A stretch of 64,000 nt of DNA, taken from Amyloporia xantha. Taxonomy: Eukaryota; Basidiomycota; Agaricomycetes; Polyporales; Adustoporiaceae. The stretch lies in contig JAYKKR010000002.1 in NCBI GenBank assembly GCA_036971615.1, positions 434,001 through 498,000 of the forward strand, given 5' to 3'. The position numbers and the translations under genes were made by a program. The notes under the pieces were generated by a model. The model was not told the origin of the DNA. It worked only from the letters and a program-made list of their open reading frames with translations, and made no database searches. This document shows positions 1 to 12,150 of this stretch, in pieces. Positions within the stretch are counted from its first letter, which is position 1; the number at the start of each line of letters is the position of its first letter.

Positions 1-209
1 TAGAGTTCAAGAAACAATGGATAGTGCGTTGATAGCAATATATTCAAGTTCACGGATTAACCCGCCGATAATCGTCCTAGTCTCAGAATAAAATCAACGG
101 CCAGCTGCATATTTCTGCAATTGCCTACGGACTATACAGACAAATCGTCGGGAGGAACCTATCGAACTGTATGGTTCCTCTTTAATGCTGCTGGCTACAC
201 ACACTTTAT

Positions 210-473
210 CTAGAGATCAAGTGGATCGATAACACAGACCTACGGGCGGAATATCATCAAATCAGTCAAGTTGACTAAGCCCGAATTCGAACGGCTTACC
301 CCGATTGAGCCGCATCCCGGGACGCCAACAGTTTCACAGGTCAACGTCGGGGTCGAGTCGCAACATTCCGAGGTTTCGTGGCATGCTTGCATGATTGCGG
401 AACATTGGGCAGACACAGTGCGGCCGCATATAGCGAGGGCGATGAACGAGATCGCGAGGGTCGAGAAGCGCAT
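210..473 (-). CDS. Small secreted cysteine-rich (knottin-like) protein
   Basis: Two exons (473..300 and 239..210) joined over a 60-nt GTAAGC..TAG intron encode 67 residues. Residues 1-22 are a signal peptide: MRF, a hydrophobic core, and a small-residue cleavage context TVSA before QC. The mature part is about 45 residues with seven cysteines: C, six residues, C, five residues, adjacent CC, then three more. The spacing up to CC resembles inhibitor-cystine-knot miniproteins. Splicing matters: the second exon supplies the last cysteine (GVCV), while reading through the intron gives an unrelated tail. This is presumably an apoplastic small secreted protein; its function is unknown. One cysteine is in excess of three disulfides, so the knottin assignment is an inference. 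The gene is isolated, with nothing recognisable on either side within this end of the window. Confidence 0.6.
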
Positions 474-1397
474 GTTTGGCGAGTATACCTATAAGTGAAT
501 GTGTGAGCTGAGCACAATGACAGGAGTACCAATACCGTACGTATTTCAAAGCGGGTTCAAGAGAAGTTCTAGAGTAGAGCTGCTGGACGTAGCACCCTCA
601 CACATTCAGCTCTTATAGCTCGAGAGTATGGAGCAAACAAATTTGATATTGTTTGTTTTGAGCTCCCTCAGGTCCGGTGAACTGGCCACAAGCTACACGT
701 TCCCGTAGTTGAAGCCTAAATGCCATTGGGAATGACTAGTGCCCTGAAATTAGTCCGCATGTCAAGAGAGGGGTATCATAATGGAAGCAGAGCGCACCAA
801 CTAGTGCATCAGACACGGACAAACCGCATTGCACCCACTTCTCATAAACCATAGCACAGATCCATGGGTGAATGACTTACGGAAAGCAAGGGAATATGAT
901 GCAATTTATCCGTGCGAATGTAATATGTAGGCGCGACAATGAGTACCTCCTACATTGTAAGGATGAGCAAAGACGGAGAGGCCATCGACACAGCGGAAAT
1001 GTGGCCAGGACATCAAGAGTGGAAGTTTCGACAGTCTTCATGATCCGGGATGTCATGATGACGTTGAGAAAGAACCACATCTATTAAAGTTGTCGTTCAA
1101 GAACAGCAGAAACTTCGTACGCACTGTATTTGACAAGGGTGACGGTACACGGCGGTTTTCTAGAGCGTGCAGGAGGTAAACATAAACGATATACTGTGGA
1201 GCATCATCATTGAAGTTATACCAAAATAATGCACATTGGAACGGATACAAAAGACGTACTAAGAACCATATCTGTATCACTTTGCATTCACAAGTAGGCC
1301 TCAACTGACTGGAGAATGCTGATCCGAGAACGAAAAAAGGATCATTGGTACATCATCACACCATATGCCTTTGAACATCTTATGGAACTCGGAACAT
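474..1397. other. Intergenic, no gene seen
   Basis: Only short overlapping ORFs on both strands, none with a recognisable domain or plausible splice structure. It contains the upstream region of the secreted-protein gene and the 3' flank of the methyltransferase gene. Confidence 0.5.
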
Positions 1398-2230
1398 TCA
1401 CTGCTTGATCCCGTGAGCTAAAAAGAAGTCTACACTGTTACCGTGCAATTTCCCCGAGGTCGCCAAATTGAAGTCGAACCCCGTCAAACCAGCACCCTCA
1501 AAAATACCGCGCATCTCCTCCCCGTCAAATCCTTGCTGATGTGCAACAATGTGGCCACCATGGGGAAAATCTCGCCCTTGAGGGTATCTTTGGAGATATC
1601 GGCCACCAGCAGCGAGCCTCCTGGTTTGAGAAAGAACGCGAGCGTGCGCGTGACATCCCCGATAGATGAGAAGTGGTGGTATGATAGGCAACACTTGAAT
1701 GTAGGAACGACATCATTGACACTGTCGGATTGGGACGGATTAATACATACTACGATGACATCGAATTTTTGACCGTCTAATTCCTTCTCGTGGCCTTTGA
1801 GTTCAACGCACACAGCTCTCATTTCCTCTTGAGTGAGTCCCTGATTTGATACACGGCGGTTGAATTGGTCGACCATACCGCTGCTGATGTCGACACCAAC
1901 AATCGACTTGACATACGGGCATAATTCGCGAGACACCAACCCTGCACGGTGTGAAGCAGTATAATAGAGAGATTATGCTTGTGTATGCGCACCTGTGCCG
2001 CAAGCATACTCCATCATCGTTGTGCTGTCCTCATTGAAGAGGGCGGGATATGTCTGTCTCATTGCCAATGCGAGCCTACGAGCTAATTCCAGGGCGTGTG
2101 GCCGATCATCATACTTATGCGCAGCCTCATTGAAGTGTTCTTTATTTGCAGAGGAGAAATCATGAGAATGTGAGTGGTTGTGTGTATCGGCAAGGGCATT
2201 CGGTTGCTGCTCGGACATCGTTCGTTCCAA
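1398..2230 (-). CDS. Class I SAM-dependent methyltransferase (frameshift near 3' end)
   Basis: This is a small-molecule-type methyltransferase of the UbiE/type-11 fold. Exon 1 carries a His/Ser-rich start and SAM motif I (YACGTGA). After an intron comes the second strand with the acidic ribose-binding residue (GVDISSGMVDQFN). A further intron (GTAGTATG..TTCAAG) restores CCLSYHHF, and the post-motif KPGGSLLVADI follows. The conserved C-terminal part (HIVAHQQGF, then EGAGLTGF) lies in a different frame from KPGGSLLVADI. No GT..AG intron fits between them, so one base seems gained or lost at about 1562-1582, next to a TTTTCCCC run. Either the sequence has an error or the gene is damaged. Substrate cannot be told; fungal relatives are annotated only as generic methyltransferases. 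It lies tail to head after REV1, on the same strand, with about 200 nt between them. Confidence 0.75.
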
Positions 2231-2438
2231 AAGTCACAAGCATGTCTGACGCTCGTGAAGACGAATAAGGCAAGTGTGTATGTTCGTGCCTACCCCCAGC
2301 TGCGCGAAACAAGTGATGGTATGTTAGTGAGCTGCAATGGATACAGTGCCAGAATAATGGCTGCAGAATGGCTGTAGATAGGGAATCACAAAGCATAGAT
2401 ATTGATAAATAGTGATAGGATCAGCTACTGCAAGGTGG

Positions 2439-5400
2439 TCATTTCAGCGATAAGCAGCCGCCAAATCTCTTCCTCGCAACAACATCCATCTTGATCTTCA
2501 CTTCTCGGAATGCCGTCCACCACGCACGCCCGACAACTTCCGAGGTGATTTGATGACCTACCGTTGATAATTTCTGGTCCGAGACGTGCTCCCAGAGAGC
2601 GAAATACCTTCTCAACAACACCAGCCACCATCTCAAAACCGCCACTGCTTTCTCGATTCCCGTGTCAGAGGATCGTGTTCCGTCCACGCATTGGACGAGA
2701 AATTTTGCGAAATATTCCACGTCCTTCTGATTCGGTGGATACTCCTTGAACCCATTAACCCAAGCCTCGATCACCCGCTGCACATCCTCAGCTTCCGTGA
2801 AGTACAGTTTCTCTCCTTTCGTTTTGCCTTGCTGTTTCAAAAAGAATGGTTCCATGTACTTGGCTTTGGGTGCTGGAGCTCGATAATACGACGTAGATGG
2901 GGAATTTGATTTACGACGCGGCGGCTTGAGTACCTTGCGCCGCTCAAGATAGACTGATGCCCCTGGTCTCTTGATTTGGCGCGCCATTGATAGCTGCTCC
3001 CTTTGCAGGTCTGCAGGCAACATCGCAAAGACGTCAGGGTCCATGTCGAGCTTTCGAAGCTCTCTCTCCGACACATGGACAGAAGCACCAGCACGCTTCA
3101 CGAACAGCTTGCTCTTCGTAGGTGAGATACTGGGTCTGTTTCGTGGTGCTAGCTGTTGAGTAATTCGCTTGACATTTGTTCCCTTCACAGAGATCTTCCA
3201 CTTGCGTTCGGCAGGCAGAGAGGGTGAACGGCTTCGAGATGAGCCGTCTGCGAGCAGATGAGGAGTGACAGACCTCCTGTTGTACTCCGTCTCCAACTCC
3301 TTGCGCACGTCGTCAGGCAATGCTTCAAAAACGGACATGTCCACCTGTGAGAAAGATGGGAGATCGACGACATCTGCGTTGGCCTTTGCCACGGGTGGAT
3401 CAATGAGTTGGATCTCATTATCCTGTGAAGGAGGTTGAATAACGATATTTGGTTCGTTGCTTCGATTCTCTTCAGCGAACACTTGGCCAGGTCTTGCTTC
3501 AGTAATAACATCCATGCCGGTCTTCGGACCGAATGGGAGGAGTGCTTGGCCAGCTTCGACGGCGACCGACGCGTTGCTCTTCTCCAGTTTCTGAATCTGT
3601 ATGCTGACTCCTCGCAGCTCCTTCGGATCAAAATTGAAACTCTTGAGCAATCTCCAAGCATGTTCGGCAATAATCTGACTATCACTGGTAGCTCGCCCTC
3701 CCGGAGCGATGATAGGGGCTTGCTTGCTGAAGGTTTCGCAAATTCCGTGACCGAGGAACTGGTCAATCAAGACAATTCAATTAAACGAAGAAGACGAAGT
3801 ATAAAAACATTACCTTAGGCGCCTCAACTGGTGCGCTTGGATCTCGTTTCATGATCTTCAACGTCAACGAGCGTCCTCGCATGTCGATGGCATCGAGCCG
3901 GCGAGCGACTTCCTCAGCCATTTGAAATACGAATGTTTCTGCCTGGGCGTTATTCTCGAAGCGGATCCCATACTGAGGAAGATGAGCGATCGATCGTCAT
4001 CCATGCTAAGGATACTTACATTAATGTCACAGGACACAGACTTGCGGGGCTTGTCCGACTCCAGCTTACGGTCATCAATCCCACGTATAGCTTTGTACAA
4101 AGTCTCGCCAGTGCCCTTTCCCAGAGCCTCGCATAGCACGGCCCTGCTCTTCTTTGCGAGCTCTCCGAGATTCGTCGCTCCCAATTTCTCGAGCGCCTTC
4201 TGACGAGCCGAGTATCCAAAACCATGCAGATCGTCTATATCCAGGGGTGCCAAGAGAGCCTCCGCGTCATGTGGAAATATGTGGAATGACCCTGCTGGTT
4301 TGGCTTTGCGAGAAGCTACACGTGCCAACATGATGTTGTACGAAATACCTATGCTCACTGTGGAAAGGTTCAGTAAGGCTAAGTCGCCAAGCACGTTGAT
4401 AATTCACCTTCACAGCCCGTCGCATTCTTCACCTGTGCACGGATGGCCTCTGCGAAATCCTTCGCAGGGTCAACCGGAGAAGCGGTAGGGTCCTGACTCC
4501 GAGCGATCTCTGCTTGAATCCTATGGACACTACTTGTCACGTCTATGAGCGCCTCATCCACGGATACCGCTTGTAAATCGTCCGCATGTGCCATTAGAAT
4601 TGTATAGAATTGCAACGATAGTTGCTTGTATCTGCGCAAGAGGTGACTCTCAAGTCAAACATGCATAGAGAGCTACCCACCTTTGGAACTCATATGGGAT
4701 CGTCAGAACTGTTGGGCAAAGCTTGCGGGCTTGCTGCAGACTGGACAGGAGAAATCAGCGACGTTACCTCCAATATAACAAGATGCTAAGCCACAGACCT
4801 CATACCGCTCTTGATCCCAAATTTTCTCGCCTCGTAGCTGGCACTAGCAATTTCGCTCGTGCTGGACCCTCCTCCCTGGTTCCCTTGAGAATGACAGACG
4901 ACGACAGGTTTGCCGCGCAAGTTTGGCCTGTCGATCAACCCCGCGGAGACAAAGAAGCTATCGAAATCACAGTGCATGATGACACGCTCCTCTTCACCAT
5001 CGACGGCCCTCTCCTTGCCCTTGCCTTTGCCCGGAGACCTCATGACCAACTGCGCACCCCTCATACTGACGTCGTCGGAACGGTGATCATCCCGCCCCTG
5101 ACCGCCAATGTTCTGCTGCACGATCTTACCCACCGCCGTCTCGTCTTCCTCCGATATCTTACCCCATGAGGAGGCACTCCCGCTCTCCACGCGGTCCTGC
5201 GCTTCCGTTACCAGGTTCTTGAGCTCGGCTTTCCAGGCGGAGAGGTGATGCAGGCGCGAATTCTTGTAGTAGCCCTCTATGAAATCCGGAGCCACAGAGG
5301 TGTGGGCCGCACGCCACGCTGGGTTGGCCATCGCACGCTCAGCATTTGGGTTGGAAGTGTGGGCAGCATAGCCTGGGACGCGCGCTGCTTGTTCGGGGGA

Positions 5401-6495
5401 TGAAGGGTCGGTGGTGAAGAGAGGTTGTTGGGGAAACGAGGCACCATGTTTCTTCTTCGGAGTGTGAGGCAGGGTGGCAGTGACCGGTCTTCCATCCGCT
5501 ACAACACGAGAAGGCCCGGCTACAGGTTCATCACGAATAGTAGTAGATCGTGAGGAACCCTTTGTTACAGACGATCCCTCCGCGATTAGTCCATTCAGTT
5601 GGCTCGGACCCTGCGAGGCAAATCCTGCCAAGAGTGACTTCTGGGCAACCTTCGTGCCCTGAGCATGCTCTACTCTTTCACCAGGTCGGAGAACGAAATT
5701 CTGCCAAGGAAGGAGCTGTCCAACCTTCGCACTCTCGACTAGCCATTCTGGTCTGACCACTTTCATGTGCTTGAACTCGCGGATCTTGGCAGGCGTCAAT
5801 GAGCATGTCACTATGTGTGTACTTCATGTCCGTGAGCTTACACGCAAGGCTGTGACGGATTTAAACGTACACAAGACTCTTCTTGTCCAAGTAGGCATGA
5901 AAGACTCCACCGTGGCATATGATAAGCTCGCGCAGATCTTGAACAGACGGTTCTGTCCACCCATTGATCTGAATATAGCGTCGAAGATCAGCCAACGCAG
6001 TATAGCAAAGTAAAGTATCCGCACGTATATTTGAATTCCACGGAATATCCTGGTCGAAAAATCGCCCTCTCCCTCTCCTATATCCATTTCCACATTCTGA
6101 ACCTGTAGCTTGGCACGCTTCCTGACCATGTACTCGCCCATCTCTCCATATCGGGAGGACCCGTACGTATTAGAATTCATATACGAAGAATCATCAGGAT
6201 TGGTATCGATTGAATTCAACACCTGGTGAAATTCCGACTCTTGGTCATCATCTGGGGATCGCGCACGCTTGCGCAACGGTTGAGTATAGAAGGGCATCTC
6301 ATTTTCACCCGGGTTAGAGTGAACCTCGTCTTCCGCGGCAGGTGCTTGACCAGTGTATCCGTCAAGGACAACATTGTTCAGAGCCTGGATGAACTCTGGA
6401 TCATCGTCATAATAATCAGATGATGTAGTCTCCTGAGTCGGTATCTTCGGTAGCCTGTCCTCTTCTCGGCGCACAGCCGCGGGTGCGATGTACAT
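2439..6495 (-). CDS. REV1: DNA repair protein REV1 (deoxycytidyl transferase)
   Basis: Y-family translesion polymerase that inserts dCMP opposite abasic sites and scaffolds other translesion polymerases in the nucleus. Translation order matches REV1. A disordered N-terminus is followed by a BRCT domain (about residues 150-250; INGWTEP, LRELIICHGG, VVRPEWLVES). The polymerase core starts near residue 475 with the metal-binding CDFDSFF and then SVDEA, followed by the thumb (GVSIG.. helix-hairpin region, LHGFGYSARQKAL) and the little-finger domain. Two ubiquitin-binding motifs follow (FEALPDDVRKELE and FAMLPADLQ), and then the helical REV1 C-terminal domain (WWLVLLRRYF) that binds other polymerases. 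About seven short introns give a protein of roughly 1,200 residues. The start ATG at 6495 is the first good one in frame; the true 5' end could lie further upstream. All key catalytic residues are present and I see no damage. Confidence 0.93.
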
Positions 6496-7109
6496 GTTTA
6501 ACGTTACGGCTGCAGGGGAATAAGACGTCAGAATGGAGACGCTGAGACTGTCCGCCTATAACATCCGACGACGCTCTTGAATCATGCAACTGCGTTCTTG
6601 GAACGGAGGTACAGAGAGAGAGGTAAATCTTGAGGACTTTGAATATAAGTGCGCTTGCGAATTCACACAGATAGGGCCTAAGCCAGCAGAAAAAAAAACT
6701 GCAGGATGACAAATGCTGGCCGGAGGCAAAATTAGCGTCAGCAGACAGCCACAGCGGTTGTTTGGCAACAGCCTTGAAAATAAACAATGCCACGTGTCAA
6801 GCTGCCGCCAGCGCTCATCAGGCTTGCCGCTTTCGCCTGCAGGCTGTGGCACCAGCGACGAGCGCGTTGCCGTTCGGGGGTAAAATATAACATGGCACGC
6901 CTGAAACGTCCGCTTGCTCTCTACTCTCATCAGCGCACACAGGCAGCGCGGTGTAAATCCTGTGACCCGCCTAACAGTACCCAACCCAGCCACAGCAGTG
7001 TGCTTGCAGTGTCTCGCTAGCTCCTCTGCACTGCTTCAGATTTGAGTCTCGCCCAGAACTGTCTCGCCAAACTTCGTCCATTACATACACCTCACAGACC
7101 AGTTGCACT
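6496..7109. promoter_or_regulatory. Divergent intergenic region between REV1 and YPT1
   Basis: About 610 nt separate two divergently transcribed housekeeping genes, so it must hold both promoters and 5' UTRs. ORFs here are short and lack recognisable domains. A poly-A run lies near 6691. I see no clear TATA box close to either start, which is usual for housekeeping genes. Confidence 0.5.
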
Positions 7110-8159
7110 ATGCCTGACGGCTACGACTACCTCTTCAAGTTGCTGCTCATCGGGGACTCTGGTGTCGGGAAAGTAAGCCAGTCGTATTCGCGCATCCGCA
7201 CGCGTTAACATTCTGCAAAAGTCTTGCTTACTGCTGAGATTCGCCGAAGATGCTTTCACTGACAGCTATCTGAGCACCATTGGTGTCGACTTCAAAATCC
7301 GTACAATTGAGTTTGAGGGGAAAACAGTGAAGCTACAGATCGTGAGTCGCAGCTCTTCTCTCCATTGTGATTGTGGTGTAGCATTCGCACATACGTGGGG
7401 CTGTTTGAATGGCGCGGGTTGCGACTCATGCTGTCTTTGAATCTCCTGGGTTGCCTCTTGGAAGATACTGACACAGTGATTTAAACGACAGTGGGACACC
7501 GCAGGTAATATATCACTACGAACACCAACTTCAGCCTTAACACGTCCCCATCACAGGTCAGGAGAGATTTCGCACTATTGCAGCAGCGTACTACAGAGGA
7601 GCACACGGCATCGTCGTTGTATACGACGTGACCGACAACGGTGAATACCCTAGGCTCATCTCGTACTGTCCTGACAGTAAACATGTCTTTCCTTTGACGG
7701 CCAGAATCATTTGACAATGTCAAGGGCTGGCTCCAAGAAATCGATCGCTACGCATCGGAGAACGTAAAGAAGCTGCTCATCGGTAACAAATCTGACCTTG
7801 TGGAGAGGAAAGTTGTGGAGTACAACGCTGCAAAGGTACACCTTGAACAAACCGCCTTCCTCTTACTCCATCAATGAACCGTCCGGATTTTCAGGAATTT
7901 GCAAGCGAGCTATCAATACCCTTCATCGAGACCTCCGCCAAGACCTCGACAAATGTCGAAGAAGCATTCCTAACGATGTCGAAGCAGATTAAAGACAGGT
8001 ATGTTCACTCACAGGGTAAGAAATATCCCTCATTCCAACGGATTGCATTACAGCGTGGATTCGGCGCCAGAACCTGCCTCCAACGGATCCAAGGCAGGTA
8101 CAGTAACGCCTGGCCGGAGCTTAGATGAACAGAATGCCTCCGGAGGATGCAACTGCTGA
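7110..8159 (+). CDS. ypt1: Rab GTPase Ypt1/Rab1
   Basis: Small GTPase that drives ER-to-Golgi vesicle tethering. Spliced translation is about 206 residues, the normal Ypt1 length. Exon 1 (7110..7172) encodes [20 protein letters not shown] plus K and ends inside the P-loop; exon 2 starts at 7222 with SCLLLRF. Later elements are the Rab1-type effector loop [25 protein letters not shown] (about 62-73), NKSD (121-124, more often NKCD in the family) and ETSAK (about 149-153). The last exon, after a GTATGT..ACAG intron, ends GGCNC, a CxC geranylgeranylation motif. That final exon and the very short intron-split WDTAG exon are easily mis-called. The switch II region reads TIAAAYYRG instead of the usual TITSSYYRG, a mild substitution. 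No sign of damage. Confidence 0.95.
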
Positions 8160-8448
8160 GCAAGATCATAATGTGCCCTGTTCTAGCCAGCACCTAGAAA
8201 TGTACTCCATCTCATGTTATCATGCTCTTACGGATTTAGGATCCTAATCAGTTTCTATTATATATTCCTCCATTGCTAGCAAATGGGATAACTATAACGA
8301 TACAGTGAGATTATATGGAACAATATGTGCATTAGGTATACAGCATCGAAGCGAAAGTCATGTGTGCGGGCAATGCGTCCAGGTATCTATGCAGTGGTCC
8401 GTAGAATGCAGTGTAGAGAGACGAGCCAGGAAGAAGCCTAAGATGATT
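8160..8448. other. Convergent 3' flank
   Basis: Short AT-richer spacer between the stop codons of the converging YPT1 and cysteine-rich membrane protein genes. It must contain both polyadenylation regions. No coding signal is seen. Confidence 0.4.
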
Positions 8449-11394
8449 TCATCGCCGGAACGGATTATTCGAGTTCCCCGTTGCGTTGGGCTTCAGCCAG
8501 TACGAGCCCCGTGGCACGTCTTGCCCCTGTGTAACGGAGCGAGCGTACTCCTGAGCAGGCGTCGGCACCCGCGACGGCTCGAGCAGGTCCTCCGAGCCAT
8601 ACGTCGTGTCGGAGAAGCGCGACGGGAGCAAGTTTCTGGCGTTCTTCACAGGCTGACGGGGCTCCGGTGCACGTCGCGGCAGCCCCGTGATCTGCGTGTA
8701 GATTGAGTCCTCCGAGAGCGACGTAACCGACAGACGGTTGTCCGGATGGCGACGGGGCTTGGGATGGCCCTCGTAGTCTCTCAGAGACGGGAGTGGGGAA
8801 GGCTGGTGGTGGGATCCCGCCCGCGAGCCGTACCCGCCCAGCTTCCCCATCTCGAGATCATGCCGCGCCTCCTCCGCAGCCCTCAGCTTCTCCATCCTCA
8901 GCACCTGCTCTTCCTCGGGAACCACCCGCCTCCCGTTTGGGTGGCCGAAGAGGCGCTCCCCGAAGCGCAGCAGCCGCATGCGCCAGCTGCGGGGCTGGTC
9001 CAGGCGCTTCGCAGTGGCGAACATCGCAGTCGCCTGCGCCCGCTTCTTCCGCATGCGCTTGCGCCAGAGCGAGACGAACACGACGAAAATGAAGGCGCAG
9101 CCGAGCGCCATGAGCATGATCTCCCACCATGCGAGAGTAGTATGGGTCGTCGTTGTCTTCGCCGTGGGCGTGTCGATACCGGTCACCGAGGGCAGGGGCG
9201 CAGCAGAGGTGGTCCCTGACGCAGTGGTGATTACGGTCTGGACGAGGTCTGAGAGACAGAGGCCCAGTCCGGCGATGACACTGCTGGAGCCGCTGCAATC
9301 GGCCGCGACACAAGTGCCACCGCGCAGAATCTGGCTAGAGCTCGAACATGCTAGACAGTTGCTTGGACCACTGCCGGAACAGCTGGAGCAGCTCGAGTCG
9401 CATGATTGGCAGGACGAAGATGTCGTGTCGAAAAATTGGGACTGATCGCATGTCGCGAGACACCGCCCATTGGTGAGAACGGGAAGGTCGGAGTTGCAAC
9501 TCGAACACTGGTTGAAGGACCCGCCGGAACATGTTGCACAGTCTGGGTGACAGGGAAGACAAGAGCCAGATGAACTGAATGTGTTCGATGGACAAGATGA
9601 GACGCAAGATCCGTTCGACGCGAGCTGATTGTTTGCGCAAGATAGACAGAAAGTGGATGATCCTACACAGGTACCGCACGAAGAATCACAAGCTATACCC
9701 CAGTCCGTTAGCCTACCTCGCAAATACAAAAGAGTACGACTTACCGGTACATGTCAAATTGTCTTTGGGGCTCAAGAATGTACCAGAAGGACAACTTTCA
9801 ATGCATGCCCCATTTGAGAGTACAAAGCCAGGAAGGCAGCCGGTGCATTGTGCTTGATTGATAGTCGAGGCTACACTAAAATTAGGAATCTCGCACGTTG
9901 TGCACTTCGCAGGACAGCCTATGACAGATGATATGATTCAACGGATGGACCGGAATTAATCATACCGACGGAACTTACTGTCGCATTCGTGCTTGTTGTT
10001 GTTGGCAATTAGGTTCGAACTCTCGCAGACACCATCGCTGTTCGTCGAGACACAGCTGCCATTGAGAGTATATTTGCCAGCACCGCAGATGATGCAATCG
10101 TTCGAAGTCGGGCCATTGCAGGTCTGACAGAGAGGAGAGCAGGCAGTGCACGCTGTGCCATTGCTGAAACTCCCTTCTGGACATGTCGTCCCGCCTGACG
10201 TGGTAGATTGGATCGCGATACATTGCGTCGCGTCGTTAGCGCTTTGAGTGAATCCAGACTTGCAGGTGATGCAGTCGCCAGTACCGTCAGCGCACTCCGT
10301 GCAACCCAGCTGGCAGACTGACAATCGCGGTGAGCAAACAGTTGAGCATAATTGACAATATCGGCTCACTTTCGCAATTCCCACTGGAATCCAAAAAATA
10401 TCCCGGCGCGCACTTCGCGCAAGCTGTCCCGTTGGACGCGGTTGTCCATCCGGCATTACAGGTGCATTGGCCATTGGTTCCGCACGCACCATTGACGCAG
10501 TTGCAACTGGAAGGCGGATCGCTGACCTCAGGGACAAGGCACTTCCCGGTACCTTGCATACCTTGGTCACACTCCTTGCAGTCGGCGGGACACGGCTGGC
10601 ACGTCGGCCCAAAGAAACCCGAAGCGCAGGACTGGCACGAGGATCCCGTGAATCCAGTCAGACAGGCACACGTACCGGACGCCGAACACACCCCAGCACC
10701 CGCACATGAAGGCGAGCATGACGATGACTGCATTTCCAGCAGCGTTAAAGGACTATTCAGCGTGCTGGATGGCAGCTGCGAGAGGTCAGGAACTGAGTCC
10801 CAGAAGATAACACGGTCGTTAGAGCTTGATCCCGCAAACGACGCCCACATATTGGACGCCAGCGCGAAGGACCCCGCGGAGAGCTGCTTCGAAGCATTGG
10901 TCGATGACCCGTTAGCGGGAAGCGAAGTGAACGAGGCTTGTCCGGAGAAATTGGCCACCGGATAAGCAGCAATCCCAGGCTCAAGTTCCAAGTTCAGAGG
11001 AAGTGACAGAGAGGCATTGGCTGCGAAGCCTGGTGATGCGGAAAGGGACGCGGTGGATGATGTGAGGAGGTCATGAAGCAGTTCAGGGTTCGTGGATGCT
11101 GAATACTGTCCGGGGAGAAGATGAACGCTCGTAGCAGCGCCCGACGCTGACAATGTCGCTCCGACTAGAGAACAGTCATGATCTATCAGAATGAAAGTGT
11201 ATGAAGGAACTCACGAGTAGTGTTCGTGAACCCCTCGAGGCATTGACCCGCAACGCAGACGACTGAAACAGATTGTGCAGCTGCGCCATCCAACCCGACG
11301 TGAGTACTTCAATCAACCACAACTATGTACAGTGTGTAGACTCACCGACAGATGCGCTGTAAAGGAGTGGAAGAGCAAATAAGGTCGGAAACAT
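8449..11394 (-). CDS. Large cysteine-rich type I membrane protein (furin/EGF-like repeats)
   Basis: The product is a secreted-then-anchored surface protein. A 16-codon first exon (ATG at 11394, MFPTLFALPLLYSA) gives a signal peptide. Its splice to the next exon (QSVSVVCVAGQCLEGF) needs an uncommon donor, so the 5' model is tentative. The ectodomain of roughly 700 residues has an N-terminal Ser/Asn-rich part, EGF-like turns (CACLTGFTGSSCQSC) and many CxxC..C repeats of the furin-like or TNFR-like kind (CDSSCSSCSGSGPSNCLAC). One transmembrane helix follows (WWEIMLMALGCAFIFVVFV), then a basic stop-transfer KRMRKKR and a cytoplasmic tail of about 190 residues with a charged helix (RMEKLRAAEEARHDLEMGKL) and Ser/Pro/Arg-rich segments. 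Relatives in basidiomycetes are annotated as growth-factor-receptor-like or insulin-like-growth-factor-binding domain proteins without known role. No kinase or other catalytic domain is visible in the tail. Confidence 0.78.
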
Positions 11395-11593
11395 GGCGAG
11401 CTCGTCGAGACTCAGGTCGTGAAGTGAGGGAAAGAGGAGACGGAGGAAATGTTGGGATGCGCACAGCGTCTGAAAAGGATTTCGTCGCCATTATTGCCAT
11501 GGTTGCTGCGTTGTTTTTGTCGTGTGCTCCGAATTGTCGTCGACAAACACTATTGTCCTCCCAATTTCATTGTACTTTAGACGCTCGTGGCGG

Positions 11594-12150
11594 GCGCTAT
11601 CCCATGGCCGGTAATGTTCCGCAGGACCCCGGCGAATCCCCCAAGAGCCTCGATCCCATTTGGTCCGAAAATCGGCCAAAATTTCGAAAATGTTCGATCC
11701 AAAAGGCCGAATTTGGGGGGCGTAGGTCGAAATGTTCGGTGCCATAACGGTCCGAAATGTACCTCTCAGCCCGCATGTCCGATCCTATCAGGGCCGAAAT
11801 CCGGCCAGTCCTGGCGCGGAAATGGACAGGCCGGTCAAGCCGACGGGCATCTCCTCAGACGCCTCTTCGGTCCCCTGCCGAATGCTCTTCCGTGATCCAG
11901 ATGGCGTGCAGACGGCGCCGAACAATTCCAGCACCACCCGATGAGCAGATCGGCCTTTTTTGCGAGGCTTTAGCGATTTTAAGAGGTTCGATCCCATTTG
12001 GGGCCGAAATTAGGCCTTTTGCCGCGAGGTTATGTGCCCAAAGTCCGAATTGGGCGTCGGGCGAGGTCCGAACGAAGGACGATTTGGGATCGAGGCTCTT
12101 GGGGGATTCGCCGGGGTCCTTGTTCCGCCTCCTGCCAGCGCCGCATTTCT
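11594..12150. mobile_element. MITE-like non-autonomous element with 36-bp inverted repeats
   Basis: A perfect 36-bp inverted repeat links 11623..11658 with 12085..12120, with weaker similarity extending outward. The 426-bp interior holds many copies of a GGCCGAAAT/GGTCCGAAAT motif and a direct repeat of ATCCCATTTGG (around 11652 and 11990). The ORFs crossing it are low-complexity and have no domain, so this looks like a non-coding inverted-repeat transposon remnant. I could not define a target-site duplication. Confidence 0.55.

Noticed and set aside
8746..9313. Long ORFs on both strands in other frames inside the cysteine-rich protein gene
   Set aside because: GC-rich shadows of the real minus-strand coding sequence.
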